From contig NZ_JAULSA010000008.1 in NCBI RefSeq assembly GCF_030518235.1, forward strand, positions 124,001 to 188,000: a stretch of DNA of 64,000 nt, given 5' to 3'. The translations under genes and the position numbers were made by a program. Below, piece by piece: positions 25,228 to 33,836 of the stretch. Source of the DNA: Saccharibacillus sp. CPCC 101409. Its GTDB lineage: Bacteria; Bacillota; Bacilli; Paenibacillales; Paenibacillaceae. The first letter of the stretch is position 1. The number at the start of each line of letters is the position of its first letter. The notes beneath the pieces were generated by a model that was given only the letters and a program-made list of their open reading frames with translations, was not told the origin of the DNA and searched no databases.

Positions 25228-25959
25228 ATGGAATATTTCGATAAAGGCATGGAGTGCTACAAACGCAAAGATTTCCGCAATGCCGATTTCTATTTCAAAA
25301 GAGCGCTGACGGAAAAAGGCATGCATGCCGAAACCCTCGATTACCTCGGGCGATGCCGGCTGGAGCTGGGCGATTCGCGCGGCGCGCTGGAAATCTTCGA
25401 TCAGACGATGAAGATGTCGCCGATCTGGGAAAAGCCGTATGCCGGCAAAGCGAGGGTGTATACGAGCCGCAGCAAATACGAGGAAGCCGAGCCGCTGGCC
25501 CGGCGCGCGCTGATGTTGAACGCCGGATCGGCGGACAGTTGGTCGGTGCTGGCGTATATCTGCGAGCGGACGGGACGGCTGAAAGAAGCCAAGTCGAATT
25601 ATTTGCGCGCGCTGGAACTCGATCCGCGGCTGGAAGAAGCGCACGTGCATCTGGCGATCGTGTATTACCAGCTGTGGGAACCGTATTCGAAATGCCTGGA
25701 GCAGCTCGATCTGGCGCTGGAGGTCAATCCGCAGTCGACCGACGCGCTTTTTAATAAAGGACTGATTTACAAAGATCTGCGGCGCTACGGATCGAGCCGG
25801 GCGGCGTTCGAGAAGCTGCTGGCCATCGATCCGGACGACCGCGAAGCGAATCTGGAACTGGCCGAGATTTATAAAAGGGACCGCCAGTACGACAAAGCGC
25901 AGCAGTGCATGAGCCGTGCGCGCTCGCGCAAGCCTTACGATGGGCGGAAGCGGGAATAA
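25228..25959 (+). CDS. Tetratricopeptide repeat protein
   Basis: 243 aa composed of about six TPR units (for example MECYKRKDFRNADFYFKRAL, then TLDYLGRCRLELGDSRGALE). There is no signal peptide or membrane segment, so a cytosolic scaffold is expected. GGGGAGGGGAGA lies before the ATG. The gene follows msrA on the same strand after a 220-bp gap in which I see nothing definite, and a GNAT gene lies about 70 bp downstream. The partner cannot be deduced. Confidence 0.85.
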   Translation: MEYFDKGMECYKRKDFRNADFYFKRALTEKGMHAETLDYLGRCRLELGDSRGALEIFDQTMKMSPIWEKPYAGKARVYTSRSKYEEAEPLARRALMLNAGSADSWSVLAYICERTGRLKEAKSNYLRALELDPRLEEAHVHLAIVYYQLWEPYSKCLEQLDLALEVNPQSTDALFNKGLIYKDLRRYGSSRAAFEKLLAIDPDDREANLELAEIYKRDRQYDKAQQCMSRARSRKPYDGRKRE

Positions 25960-26028
25960 GCGGGGCTGTTTGGGGGCGGGTGTGTCGCAGAACGGCAGGG
26001 TTAATTGCGGCGAAGAAGGAGGATGTCT

Positions 26029-26556
26029 GTGGACGACAACGAAAAAAACGGAGCCGGATCGGAAGATCCGGCTGTTCCCGGGAACGGATCGGGCGCGCGC
26101 GAAGAAGCGCGGGGGAATGCGGCAGAGATCGAAACTCGCCGTATCACGTTTGGAAGTCCGGAATACGCGCAGGGCCTTAGGCTGCGCGACGAAGTTCTGC
26201 GCCGTCCGCTCGGCATGAATATCGCCAACGACGACCTGTCCGGCGACGCCGGAGCGCTGCATGCGGGGGCTTTTGCCGGCGAAAGGCTGGTCGGCACGCT
26301 GCTGCTGCGCGCGCTGGACGAACGCACGCTGCAAATGAAGCAGGTGGCGGTGAACGAAGCGCTGCGCGGAGCGGGCATCGGCCGGCGACTGGTCGAATAC
26401 GCCGAACGCCTGGCCGCGGAGCAGGGTTACGACGCGATCGTATTGAACGCGCGCGACGTCGCGGTCGCTTTCTACGAGAAGCTGGGCTACGCGCGCGAAG
26501 GCGAGATGTTTACCGAAATCGGGATTCCGCATTATCGGATGCGGAAAGCGCTCTGA
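26029..26556 (+). CDS. GNAT family N-acetyltransferase
   Basis: 175 aa. The start is the GTG six bases after AAGGAGG; an ATG two codons earlier abuts the site and is less likely. The first 35 residues are a charged, disordered leader. The GNAT core has MKQVAVNEALRGAGIGRRLV with the acetyl-CoA loop (G-A-G-I-G-R), then IVLNARDVAVAFYEKLGYAREGEMF. It resembles the YjcF/ElaA-like group of small acetyltransferases. Acceptor unknown. Confidence 0.85.
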   Translation: MDDNEKNGAGSEDPAVPGNGSGAREEARGNAAEIETRRITFGSPEYAQGLRLRDEVLRRPLGMNIANDDLSGDAGALHAGAFAGERLVGTLLLRALDERTLQMKQVAVNEALRGAGIGRRLVEYAERLAAEQGYDAIVLNARDVAVAFYEKLGYAREGEMFTEIGIPHYRMRKAL

Positions 26557-26740
26557 CCATGCGCGCGAATAAGGGGCTCGGTCAAGGTGCCTGGCCGCGG
26601 CTTGTTCGTCCAGCAGCCCGGTCTGCCGGTTTGGCCGGCCGGCGGTTCGGGATAGAAGGTCGGAACCGATGTATCGCGGCATGCAGCCGGGCGCGAGCAG
26701 GGTTGGCGGTGCGCGCGGAAGCGGCATCCCGCACGATAAG

Positions 26741-26916
26741 ATGCGAGAATCCACCTGATTGCCGACGATCGGCGGCAAACAAGCGAATGAAATGCGAGAA
26801 TCCACTTTATTAGCGAAAAAGAGGCCCGAAAGCGCCAAAATTCGCAAATAGAGTGGATTTTCGCATTTGAATGCCCGATCCGAAAACGTGCGAGGAAATA
26901 AAGTGGAAATTTGCAT
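26741..26916. repeat. Four-box intergenic element C
   Basis: Boxes of 20 bp: ATGCGAGAATCCACCTGATT (26741), ATGCGAGAATCCACTTTATT (26792), and inverted relatives at 26847-26866 and 26897-26916. The pitch is 51 bp in the first pair, 50 bp in the second, and 55 bp in the middle. It fills part of the non-coding gap 26557-27124; apart from the terminator at 27051 I see nothing else there. Confidence 0.8.
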
Positions 26917-27050
26917 TTGGACGCGGTGGACGAAGGCAGACAGCGGCGGATGGAGGCGGAAAGCGGCATACGGCGGCGGCTGCGCGGCTGCCGGCGCAAG
27001 ACTTCAGCCGGCGGTCGGCTGACGAAGGGCGGGGCAGGCAGAGCTGAAAA

Positions 27051-27082
27051 ACCCGGATTCTCCATTGGCGGAGAATCCGGGT
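27051..27082 (-). terminator. Terminator of the frameshifted gene at 27125-27668
   Basis: A perfect 13-bp stem, ACCCGGATTCTCC with its complement at 27070-27082, has a T-run on the minus-strand side. Confidence 0.85.
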
Positions 27083-27124
27083 TTGGTTGTTGGATGTAAG
27101 CGGAGGAGGAGCCGGGCTGCCGGC

Positions 27125-27668
27125 TCAGAACAGCGAGCAGTACGCGTCGGCCCGGTCCATCAGTTCGGACGAGGCCGGGCGCAGGGCCGCGGCCGCGTGC
27201 AGCCGCGGCAGCATGTCGTCCGGCTGCTCCGCGCTGCCGGACACCGCCGCAGGCGCGGCGCGCGGACGGGTGCGGCGCATAGCCGCCGCTCTTGGCACGG
27301 CCCGCGGCAGCCGCGCCCTGCGCCGCCTGCGCGGCGAGGCCGCCGAGCAGCATGCGCGCGCCCGCGCGGCGCGCCTCCAGCTCGGCCCGCAGATCGGCCA
27401 GCGCCAGGCCGCCGAGGCCCTCCGCGAAAGCGGACGCCGCTTCGCCCGGCGTCAGCCCGCGCAGGCGGCGCAGACAGCCGCCCCAGCGCACGAGATCGGC
27501 GGGCGCGAAGCCTTCGGAGATCAGGCAGACGCCGAAACCGGACGACTCCCCGCAGGACAGCTTCAGCAGGCCGTACCGGCGAATCTCTTTACGCGGCGCG
27601 GGTTCCCGCAGCTCCGCCACAACGTCAAACGCAAACAGCTCGATTCCGGACAACCGTCTTTCACTCAT
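27125..27668 (-). pseudogene. Unknown gene with probable frameshift
   Basis: A strong AAGGAGG precedes the ATG (27666-27668). The frame reads well for about 125 residues (MSERRLSGIELFAFDVVAEL, ESSGFGVCLISEGFAPADLV) and then enters Ala/Arg-rich sequence with no natural stop, running through the terminator. In the neighbouring frame a plausible end appears, PASSELMDRADAYCSLF and TGA at 27125, just before the terminator. The total of 544 bp is one base off a multiple of three, so one indel near 27255-27330 would restore a protein of about 180 aa. It could be a real inactivating change, programmed shifting or a sequencing error in GC-rich DNA. The N-terminus vaguely resembles the start of enolase-superfamily enzymes. 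Function unknown. Confidence 0.55.
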
Positions 27669-27686
27669 CCTGTTTTCCTCCTTACC

Positions 27687-28021
27687 GTGTACGCAAACTC
27701 AGCGACGTGCATCTTTAGCTGCCTTTTCGCCCTCCAATGAACCGTACCTAAAGCGTGTACGATTCATTCAACGAATGAACCGTACCTAAAGCATGTACGC
27801 TTCATTCACCGCCTACGTCACGTTCCCTTGACGTGCCCCGGCACGCCTTCGGAAAAGTTCCTTGCACAGTCGCTTGTCTCACTCCTATAGTAGGCTTTCG
27901 TTCGTTTGAATGGCACACGGTTTAGGTGCGATTCAAACGGACGAAACTGAACATCGATTTGAGACAAGTCGCTGAGAACGAAAATTCAGCTAAATCTGCG
28001 TCCTTCGGAGTTTGCGTACAC
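27687..28021. mobile_element. Element F, 335 bp with about 34-bp terminal inverted repeats
   Basis: The ends carry perfect inverted GTGTACGCAAACTC (27687-27700 and 28008-28021), extending inward imperfectly to a shared TTAGCTG. Inside are two 38-bp tandem palindromic units (AATGAACCGTAC arms, from about 27737 and 27775). A long hairpin follows with CGTTTGAAT/ATTCAAACG arms (about 27903-27943). No open frame. MITE-like. Confidence 0.6.
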
Positions 28022-28028
28022 GCCCTGA

Positions 28029-28132
28029 TACTTTGTCCCAGATGAAGGTAAGGTTACGCTCGGCTGAAACGCCCTAGAACCGTGTGCCTTTCAGCCAAAC
28101 GTAAACCTACCATTTGAAGTGTGACAAAGTAC
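28029..28132. repeat. Imperfect hairpin G between element F and kdpD
   Basis: The left arm starts TACTTTGTC and ends GGCTGAAA; the inverted arm runs from TTTCAGCC to GACAAAGTA. Each arm is about 43 bp, around a loop containing CCCTAGAACCG. No T-run. The loop sequence resembles part of element F. Confidence 0.55.
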
Positions 28133-28169
28133 CAATACCGCCGTTTATCTTCCTTCGCCGTTCCCGTTC

Positions 28170-30521
28170 TTACTCGTCCCGCCGCACCTGGGCCGCCTGA
28201 TCGAATCTCGCCACCATCAGCAGATCCATATGCCGCGCGGTCCGCAGCAGGCGGCGGGTCAGCGAGCCGAACATCAGGCGGTAGGCCGCGGAGCGGCGCG
28301 TCTGGCCCACGATGAGCTGGGTGCAGTGCCGAGCGTCGGCGCGCGCCAGCAGTTCCTCGTGCAGCCGCCGCACCGGAACGCGTTCGCCCAGATCGAACTG
28401 TCCGCCGAGCCGCCGGGTCAGCCGCCGGATCTGGTCGATCCGCTCTTCCCGTTTGTCCGGCGGGCAGCTGTCGTCCGGGATATAGCAGACGTGCCACGGA
28501 GCTTTGAGCCGGTACGCGATACGGAAGCCGCGCCGGATCAGCCGCTCCGCGTTGGGACTGAGCGTGATCGCAACGAAAATGACCTCCTCGCGCCGCCACG
28601 GCCCGCGCAGCGAACTGGCGCGTTCCCACGATTCCAGCCGCTCGTCCACATCGTCCGCGATTTCGCGCAGCGCCAACTCCCGGAGCGCGATCAGATTGCC
28701 CGTTTTAAAAAAATTCCCCAGCGCCTGTTCCACTTTCTCCCGCGCATAAATCCGTCCTTCGCGCATCCGTTCCCGCAGCGCTTTCGGCGTCACGTCGATC
28801 AGCTCGACTTCGTCGGCGAGCCGCAGGATGGAGTCGGGCACCGTTTCGCGCACCCGCACGCCCGTCAGCTGCTCGACGCTGTCGTTCAGGCTTTCCAGAT
28901 GCTGCACGTTTACGGTCGAGATGACCGAAATGCCCGCGTTCAGGATGCGGATCACGTCTTCGTAGCGCTTTTTGTCGGCGCTGCCCGGCACGTTCGTATG
29001 CGCCAGCTCGTCCACCAGCACCACTTCCGGATTGCGCGCGATAATGGCGTCGGTATCCATTTCTTCGAGCCGCGTTCCTTTGTACGGAATAACCGCGCGC
29101 GGCACCAGTTCCAGTTCTTCGAGCTGGGCCTGCGTTTCTTTGCGTCCGTGCGTTTCCAGCAGGCCGACCACGACGTCGATATTTTTTTTGCGCAAAATAT
29201 TGCCTTCCCGCAGCATCGTGTACGTCTTGCCCACGCCCGGCGCCGCGCCGATGTACACTTTAAAACGCCCGCGCTTGATTTCCTCGATCCGGCGTCCGGC
29301 CTGCTCCTCGCTGATGCGGCGGTAAGGACCGGCGGGATCGCTCAGCGGTTCTTTGCGCTTGGTGGGCAGGATGCGTTCCCCGCCGCCCGCCGAACGGTCG
29401 GCTACGACGAATACGTCCACGTTGCGCATATTTTTGACCACTTCCGCTACGATCGAGCCCTGCGTCAATTCCTGGACGCGCGTCTGGTTGGAATGGCCGA
29501 TCACGATGCGCGACACGTTTTGTTCCAGCGCGAGCCGCATCAGGGTGGAGGGGATGTCGCGGCGCGAGCCGATATGGACCTCGTGCAGCTTCGCCCCGAT
29601 CTTCTCGCACAGCTTGCGGATCGACCGGCGGAATTCTTCGCGTTCGGGGCCGAGCTTTTCGCCCGGTTTCACAAAAGTCACGACCGACAGCTCGCCGCCG
29701 AGCCGCTGCGCGATCTGCTGGCCCCGGCGGATATGAATCGAGCCGTTCCAGTGGTACTGCGCCGACACCAGGATATGTTCCGCCGTGCCGGACGCGCCGA
29801 TATATCCCTGCTCGCCGCGGTATTTCAGCAGGCTGCCGTTGACGCCTTCCGCCACCAGCCGCAGCGTCAGTTCGCGCAGTACGCCGATATTGCCGCGGCT
29901 GAACAAATTTTTGTCCGGCGCGTTCGCATGGGCCAGCAGCCCGTCTTCGATCCGCGCCAGCAGCGCTTCGGGCGTCACGTCGATCAGCCGCACTTCGTCC
30001 GCCTGCTCCAGCGTATCGGCCGGCACCGTTTCTTTGACGTCGATGCCGACCAGTTTGCGCGCCATCTCGGTCACGCCCTGAAGCTCGTACACGTTGACGG
30101 TGGCGATCACGCTGATGCCGAGTTCGAGCAGCCGGCGGATATCGTCCAGCCGGCTCCGGTTCGGCGCGCCTTTGCGGTTGCGGTGCGCGAGGCCGTCGGT
30201 CAGCAGCACCTCAGGGTTGCGCTTGATAATCGCGTCCAGGTCGAGGTCTTTGCGTTCCGCGCCGTCCGCGCGCGTCCAGTGGATGCTCGGGATGCGCTCC
30301 AGCCCTTCGAGCTGCTCGATCGTATCGGGCCGGCGCATGGTCGAGACCGCGCAGAGCACGACGTCCACGCCCTGATTGCGCAGCGCCTGGCCGTCCCGCA
30401 GCATATGATACGTTTTGCCGGAGCCGGGCATGGCCCCGATAATGATCTTGAGCCGCCCCGTATAGAGCGCGTTGATCGACTCCAGAATTTCCTCCGGCGA
30501 TTTGCGTTTGAAGTCCGGCAT
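28170..30521 (-). CDS. kdpD: KdpD-type protein with two tandem N-terminal modules and no kinase domain
   Basis: 783 aa. The protein is two copies of the KdpD N-terminal plan (KdpD ATP-binding domain plus UspA domain). Copy 1: Walker A GAMPGSGKT (about 29-37), TDGLAHRNRKG where others have VDELAHTN, UspA about 245-375. Copy 2: GAAPGVGKT (about 424-432), intact VDELAHTNVPGS, UspA about 650-775. Neither has the membrane or histidine kinase part, which is encoded separately at 36203. The UspA domain of KdpD binds c-di-AMP in other Firmicutes. Copy 1 has a degraded Walker B region and may be regulatory. GGAAGG precedes the ATG. It lies 518 bp after kdpC. Confidence 0.88.
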   Translation of the reverse strand: MPDFKRKSPEEILESINALYTGRLKIIIGAMPGSGKTYHMLRDGQALRNQGVDVVLCAVSTMRRPDTIEQLEGLERIPSIHWTRADGAERKDLDLDAIIKRNPEVLLTDGLAHRNRKGAPNRSRLDDIRRLLELGISVIATVNVYELQGVTEMARKLVGIDVKETVPADTLEQADEVRLIDVTPEALLARIEDGLLAHANAPDKNLFSRGNIGVLRELTLRLVAEGVNGSLLKYRGEQGYIGASGTAEHILVSAQYHWNGSIHIRRGQQIAQRLGGELSVVTFVKPGEKLGPEREEFRRSIRKLCEKIGAKLHEVHIGSRRDIPSTLMRLALEQNVSRIVIGHSNQTRVQELTQGSIVAEVVKNMRNVDVFVVADRSAGGGERILPTKRKEPLSDPAGPYRRISEEQAGRRIEEIKRGRFKVYIGAAPGVGKTYTMLREGNILRKKNIDVVVGLLETHGRKETQAQLEELELVPRAVIPYKGTRLEEMDTDAIIARNPEVVLVDELAHTNVPGSADKKRYEDVIRILNAGISVISTVNVQHLESLNDSVEQLTGVRVRETVPDSILRLADEVELIDVTPKALRERMREGRIYAREKVEQALGNFFKTGNLIALRELALREIADDVDERLESWERASSLRGPWRREEVIFVAITLSPNAERLIRRGFRIAYRLKAPWHVCYIPDDSCPPDKREERIDQIRRLTRRLGGQFDLGERVPVRRLHEELLARADARHCTQLIVGQTRRSAAYRLMFGSLTRRLLRTARHMDLLMVARFDQAAQVRRDE

Positions 30522-30567
30522 GGGATTCTTCCTTCCGATAGGATGGGGGACCGACGGTTCGGCCGGG

Positions 30568-30640
30568 TGGTCTTAGTTCGGTCTTGATTTGGTTTTGATT
30601 TGATTTGGTCTTGACTTGGTTTTGATTCGGTCTTCATTCG
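30568..30640. repeat. Degenerate tandem repeat upstream of kdpD
   Basis: Six or so imperfect copies of an 11-base unit like GGTCTTGATTT, just before the kdpD start region. Role unknown. Confidence 0.6.
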
Positions 30641-30657
30641 ATCGGCGGTGGCTCCGG

Positions 30658-30842
30658 CTAACGGAACGAGGAGACGCTATTCGGCCTTTTTGGGCACCTT
30701 TTTGCGGCTAACGGAACGCAGCGCCGTTATTTGGGCCAAATCGCCCCGAAACGCCTTCATTCCGCTTCACTAAGGTCGCTGGGTTCCGTTAGATTTCGTG
30801 CAGCCTGTAAAAAGGGCGATTAGCGTCTCTCGGTTCCGTTAG
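30658..30842. repeat. Four-box intergenic element D
   Basis: Forward boxes beginning CTAACGGAACG at 30658 and 30708, and inverted boxes ending CCGTTAG at 30792 and 30842. Pitch is 50 bp within each pair. The outer pair also shares GAGACGCTA. It sits in the 518-bp gap between kdpC and kdpD; the rest of that gap (30843-31039) shows nothing definite. Confidence 0.85.
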
Positions 30843-31039
30843 AGCGGCGCTTCATGGGCCGGTTGGAGCAGAGGGCGCGATTCCGGCTTCTTGAATCGAT
30901 GTACCGGCCTCGCCCGGCCCAGCCCGGCCTCGCCGCGCGGTTTCGCCGGTTTGTGCAACGGCTTCGACCGCCCGGTGCAGCCGAGCTATTCGTCTTATCG
31001 ACAGCCCGGCCAATCTTGGCCCCTCTCGGCGCGGCGCGC

Positions 31040-31615
31040 CTATCGTGCTTCAACCGCCGCCTGCACATCCAGATTCAGCTCCAGCACATTCACCGCCGGT
31101 TCGCCGAACAATCCCAGCGAGCGGCCCTGCGTGTTGTCTTCGATCATTCGCTCCAGTTCTTCCGCCGGCAGGCCGGTGGCCGCGCTTACGCGCGGTACCT
31201 GGGCCTGCGCGGCTTCCGGGCTGATATGCGGGTCGAGGCCGGAACCGGAGTTGGTCACAAGGTCGATCGGCAGTTCCGAGACCGGCACGCCGGGATTCTC
31301 CGCCTGCCAGGACGTCACCGACTCCTGCGTGCGTTTCAGCAGTTCGGGATTCGACGGCGCGTAGTTCGGCGTGCCCGAGCCGTTGGCGTCGTAATCGATG
31401 CTGGACACCCGGCCGTGGAAATAGCCGGGGTCCGTGAAGTTCTGGCCGATCAGGCGGGAGCCGACGACCTGACCTTCGGCGTTCTCGATCAGACTGCCGT
31501 CGGCTTTGTCCGGCGCGGCGGACTGGGCGACGGCCCAGACGGCGATATTGTAGATCAGGCAGCAGACAATCGCCACCGTAAAAGTCGTGCGAAGCGTAAC
31601 CCAGATGATTCGCAT
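31040..31615 (-). CDS. kdpC: KdpC, potassium-transporting ATPase subunit C
   Basis: 191 aa. One N-terminal membrane helix (residues 8-30) is followed by the extracytoplasmic domain. Family blocks are [35 protein letters not shown] (the classic S-G-L-D-P-H-I-S signature) and [10 protein letters not shown]. KdpC stabilises the KdpA-KdpB complex and aids ATP-coupled K+ uptake. It follows kdpB after 134 bp. Confidence 0.96.
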   Translation of the reverse strand: MRIIWVTLRTTFTVAIVCCLIYNIAVWAVAQSAAPDKADGSLIENAEGQVVGSRLIGQNFTDPGYFHGRVSSIDYDANGSGTPNYAPSNPELLKRTQESVTSWQAENPGVPVSELPIDLVTNSGSGLDPHISPEAAQAQVPRVSAATGLPAEELERMIEDNTQGRSLGLFGEPAVNVLELNLDVQAAVEAR

Positions 31616-31749
31616 AAAAGTTCCTCCAGTTTGATATAAAAAATGGGATAGCGTCCCGCCGGAGCGGACAGGCGGATAGTCCGAACGGCGCCCGGAGGCG
31701 TCCAGTTTATCCGCCTGCCCGCGCGCTCGGCCCTTCGCTCCTCCTCGCG

Positions 31750-33777
31750 TCAGATAAACGCCTGCACCGCCAGGTCGATCAGCTTGATCCCGACAAACGG
31801 CGCGATGACGCCGCCGAGGCCGTAGATCAGCAGGTTCTTGCCGAGCAGCCGGCCGGTGCTCATCGGTTTGTACGCGACGCCGCGCATCGCCAGCGGGATC
31901 AGCAGCGGGATAATGATCGCGTTGAAGATCAGCGCCGACAGGATCGCGGACAGCGGCGAATCCAGGCGCATGATATTCAGCGCCTGCATCTGCGGGATGG
32001 CCAGCATGAACATGGCGGGGATGATCGCAAAGTACTTGGCGACGTCGTTGGCGATGCTAAACGTGGTCAGCGCGCCGCGCGTCATCAGGAGCTGCTTGCC
32101 GATCGCGACCACTTCGATGATCTTCGACGGATCGGAGTCCAGATCGACCATATTGGCCGCTTCTTTGGCGGCGACCGTGCCGCTGTTCATCGCGATGCCG
32201 ACATCGGCCTGCGCCAGCGCGGGCGCGTCGTTGGTGCCGTCGCCGGTCATGGCGACCAGCTTGCCTTCGGCCTGTTCGCGCCGGATCACGGCGATCTTGT
32301 CTTCCGGCTTGCTTTCGGCGATAAAGTCGTCCACGCCCGCTTCGCGGGCGATGGTGGCCGCCGTCAGCGGGTTGTCGCCGGTGCACATAATGGTCTTGAT
32401 GCCCATGCGGCGCATCTGATCGAACCGTTCGCGCATGCCGGGCTTGACGGTGTCTTTGAGATGGATCAGCCCGTAGACGCGGCTGTCCACGGCGACCGCG
32501 AGCGGCGTGCCGCCGGCCGTCGCGATTGCGGCGGAAGACGCATCGAGGTCGCCCGGAATCTCGCCGCCCTGCGAGCGGACCCACTGCTTGACGGCGTCGA
32601 CGGCGCCTTTGCGCACGCTGCGCCCGTCTTTGAGGTCGATGCCGCTCATGCGCGTCTCCGCTTTGAATTCGACGAATTCTCCGCCTTCGGCCAGTTTCGC
32701 GTCGTACGGCAGGCCGTTTTTCTTCATCAGCTCCAGTACGGAGCGTCCTTCGGGCGTTTCGTCCCGGAGGGAGCTGATCGCCGCCCAGAAGGCGGCTTCT
32801 TCTTCTCGGCTGCCGGATGCCGGCACGAATTCGCTCGCCATCCGGTTGCCGAAGGTAATCGTGCCGGTCTTGTCGAGGATGATCGTATTGATATCGCCGG
32901 AAGCTTCGACGGCTTTGCCGGACATCGCCAGCACGTTGAACTGCGTCACCCGGTCCATGCCGGCGATGCCGATCGCGGACAGCAGGCCCCCGATCGTGGT
33001 CGGGATCAGGCAGACGAGCAGGGCGATCAGGATCGGGATTTCCATTCGAATATCCAGGTAATCCGCCAGGAACGGCAGCGTAACGACCACGATCAGGAAG
33101 ATCAGCGTCAGGCCGACCAGCACGGTGTTCAGCGCGATCTCGTTCGGCGTTTTCTGGCGCTTGGCGCCTTCGACGAGCGAGATCATCCGGTCGAGGAACG
33201 ATTCGCCGGGATCGGCGGTAATCCGTACTTTGATCCGGTCGCTGACGACCTTCGTGCCGCCGGTAACGGAGCTGAAATCGCCGCCGGCTTCCTTGATGAC
33301 GGGCGCCGATTCGCCGGTAATGGCCGATTCGTCGACGGAAGCGAGCCCTTCGACGACTTCGCCGTCGCCGGGAATCAGCTCGCCGGACGCCACGACGACG
33401 AAGTCGCCTTTGCGCAGCTCGGAAGCCGGGACGCTTTTGACGCCGCCGTTTGCGACTTTGTTGGCGGTGATATCCTGCTTCGTTTTCTTGAGCGAGTCCG
33501 CCTGCGCTTTGCCCCGGCCTTCGGCCAGCGCTTCGGCGAAGTTCGCGAACAGCAGCGTCAGCAGCAGGATCAGCGTCGTCGTAATATTGAACCAGCGCGG
33601 CACCGTGCCGCCGAACGCGTCCGGCGCAAAGCACAGCAGCAGCGTCACGAGGAATCCGATTTCGACGACGAACATCACCGGATTGCGCATCATGATGCGC
33701 GGATCGAGCTTTACAAACGATTCCCGCAGCGCGGCGGCCGCGATCTCGCCGGTCAGCATGCTTTTTTTCTTTTCCAT
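31750..33777 (-). CDS. kdpB: KdpB, P-type ATPase catalytic subunit
   Basis: 675 aa, the usual length. The phosphorylation motif is [11 protein letters not shown], the actuator motif is AITGESAPV, and the hinge shows [23 protein letters not shown]. Seven membrane helices are predicted in the normal positions. It hydrolyses ATP to drive K+ import through KdpA. GGAGACG lies before the ATG. Confidence 0.97.
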   Translation of the reverse strand: MEKKKSMLTGEIAAAALRESFVKLDPRIMMRNPVMFVVEIGFLVTLLLCFAPDAFGGTVPRWFNITTTLILLLTLLFANFAEALAEGRGKAQADSLKKTKQDITANKVANGGVKSVPASELRKGDFVVVASGELIPGDGEVVEGLASVDESAITGESAPVIKEAGGDFSSVTGGTKVVSDRIKVRITADPGESFLDRMISLVEGAKRQKTPNEIALNTVLVGLTLIFLIVVVTLPFLADYLDIRMEIPILIALLVCLIPTTIGGLLSAIGIAGMDRVTQFNVLAMSGKAVEASGDINTIILDKTGTITFGNRMASEFVPASGSREEEAAFWAAISSLRDETPEGRSVLELMKKNGLPYDAKLAEGGEFVEFKAETRMSGIDLKDGRSVRKGAVDAVKQWVRSQGGEIPGDLDASSAAIATAGGTPLAVAVDSRVYGLIHLKDTVKPGMRERFDQMRRMGIKTIMCTGDNPLTAATIAREAGVDDFIAESKPEDKIAVIRREQAEGKLVAMTGDGTNDAPALAQADVGIAMNSGTVAAKEAANMVDLDSDPSKIIEVVAIGKQLLMTRGALTTFSIANDVAKYFAIIPAMFMLAIPQMQALNIMRLDSPLSAILSALIFNAIIIPLLIPLAMRGVAYKPMSTGRLLGKNLLIYGLGGVIAPFVGIKLIDLAVQAFI

Positions 33778-33836
33778 AAATCAGCGTCTCCGTTTCGTAG
33801 ATAAAGTGTCGTGGACAGCGCGGCGCCTGCAAGTCT

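Noticed and set aside
26741-26916. CRISPR array
   Set aside because: Four 20-bp boxes with regular 50-bp pitch looked array-like, but two are inverted, repeats are imperfect and there are no cas genes.
26532-27124. C-terminal extension of the frameshifted gene through the terminator and element C
   Set aside because: It passes through a strong terminator and a palindromic repeat, and the amino acid content is random.
28230-30587. 785-codon plus-strand frame opposite the doubled KdpD protein
   Set aside because: The minus strand has clear Walker A and UspA motifs twice; the plus frame has none.
32057-33832. 591-codon minus-strand frame overlapping kdpB
   Set aside because: It is in another frame of kdpB, very Arg-rich, without domain signatures.
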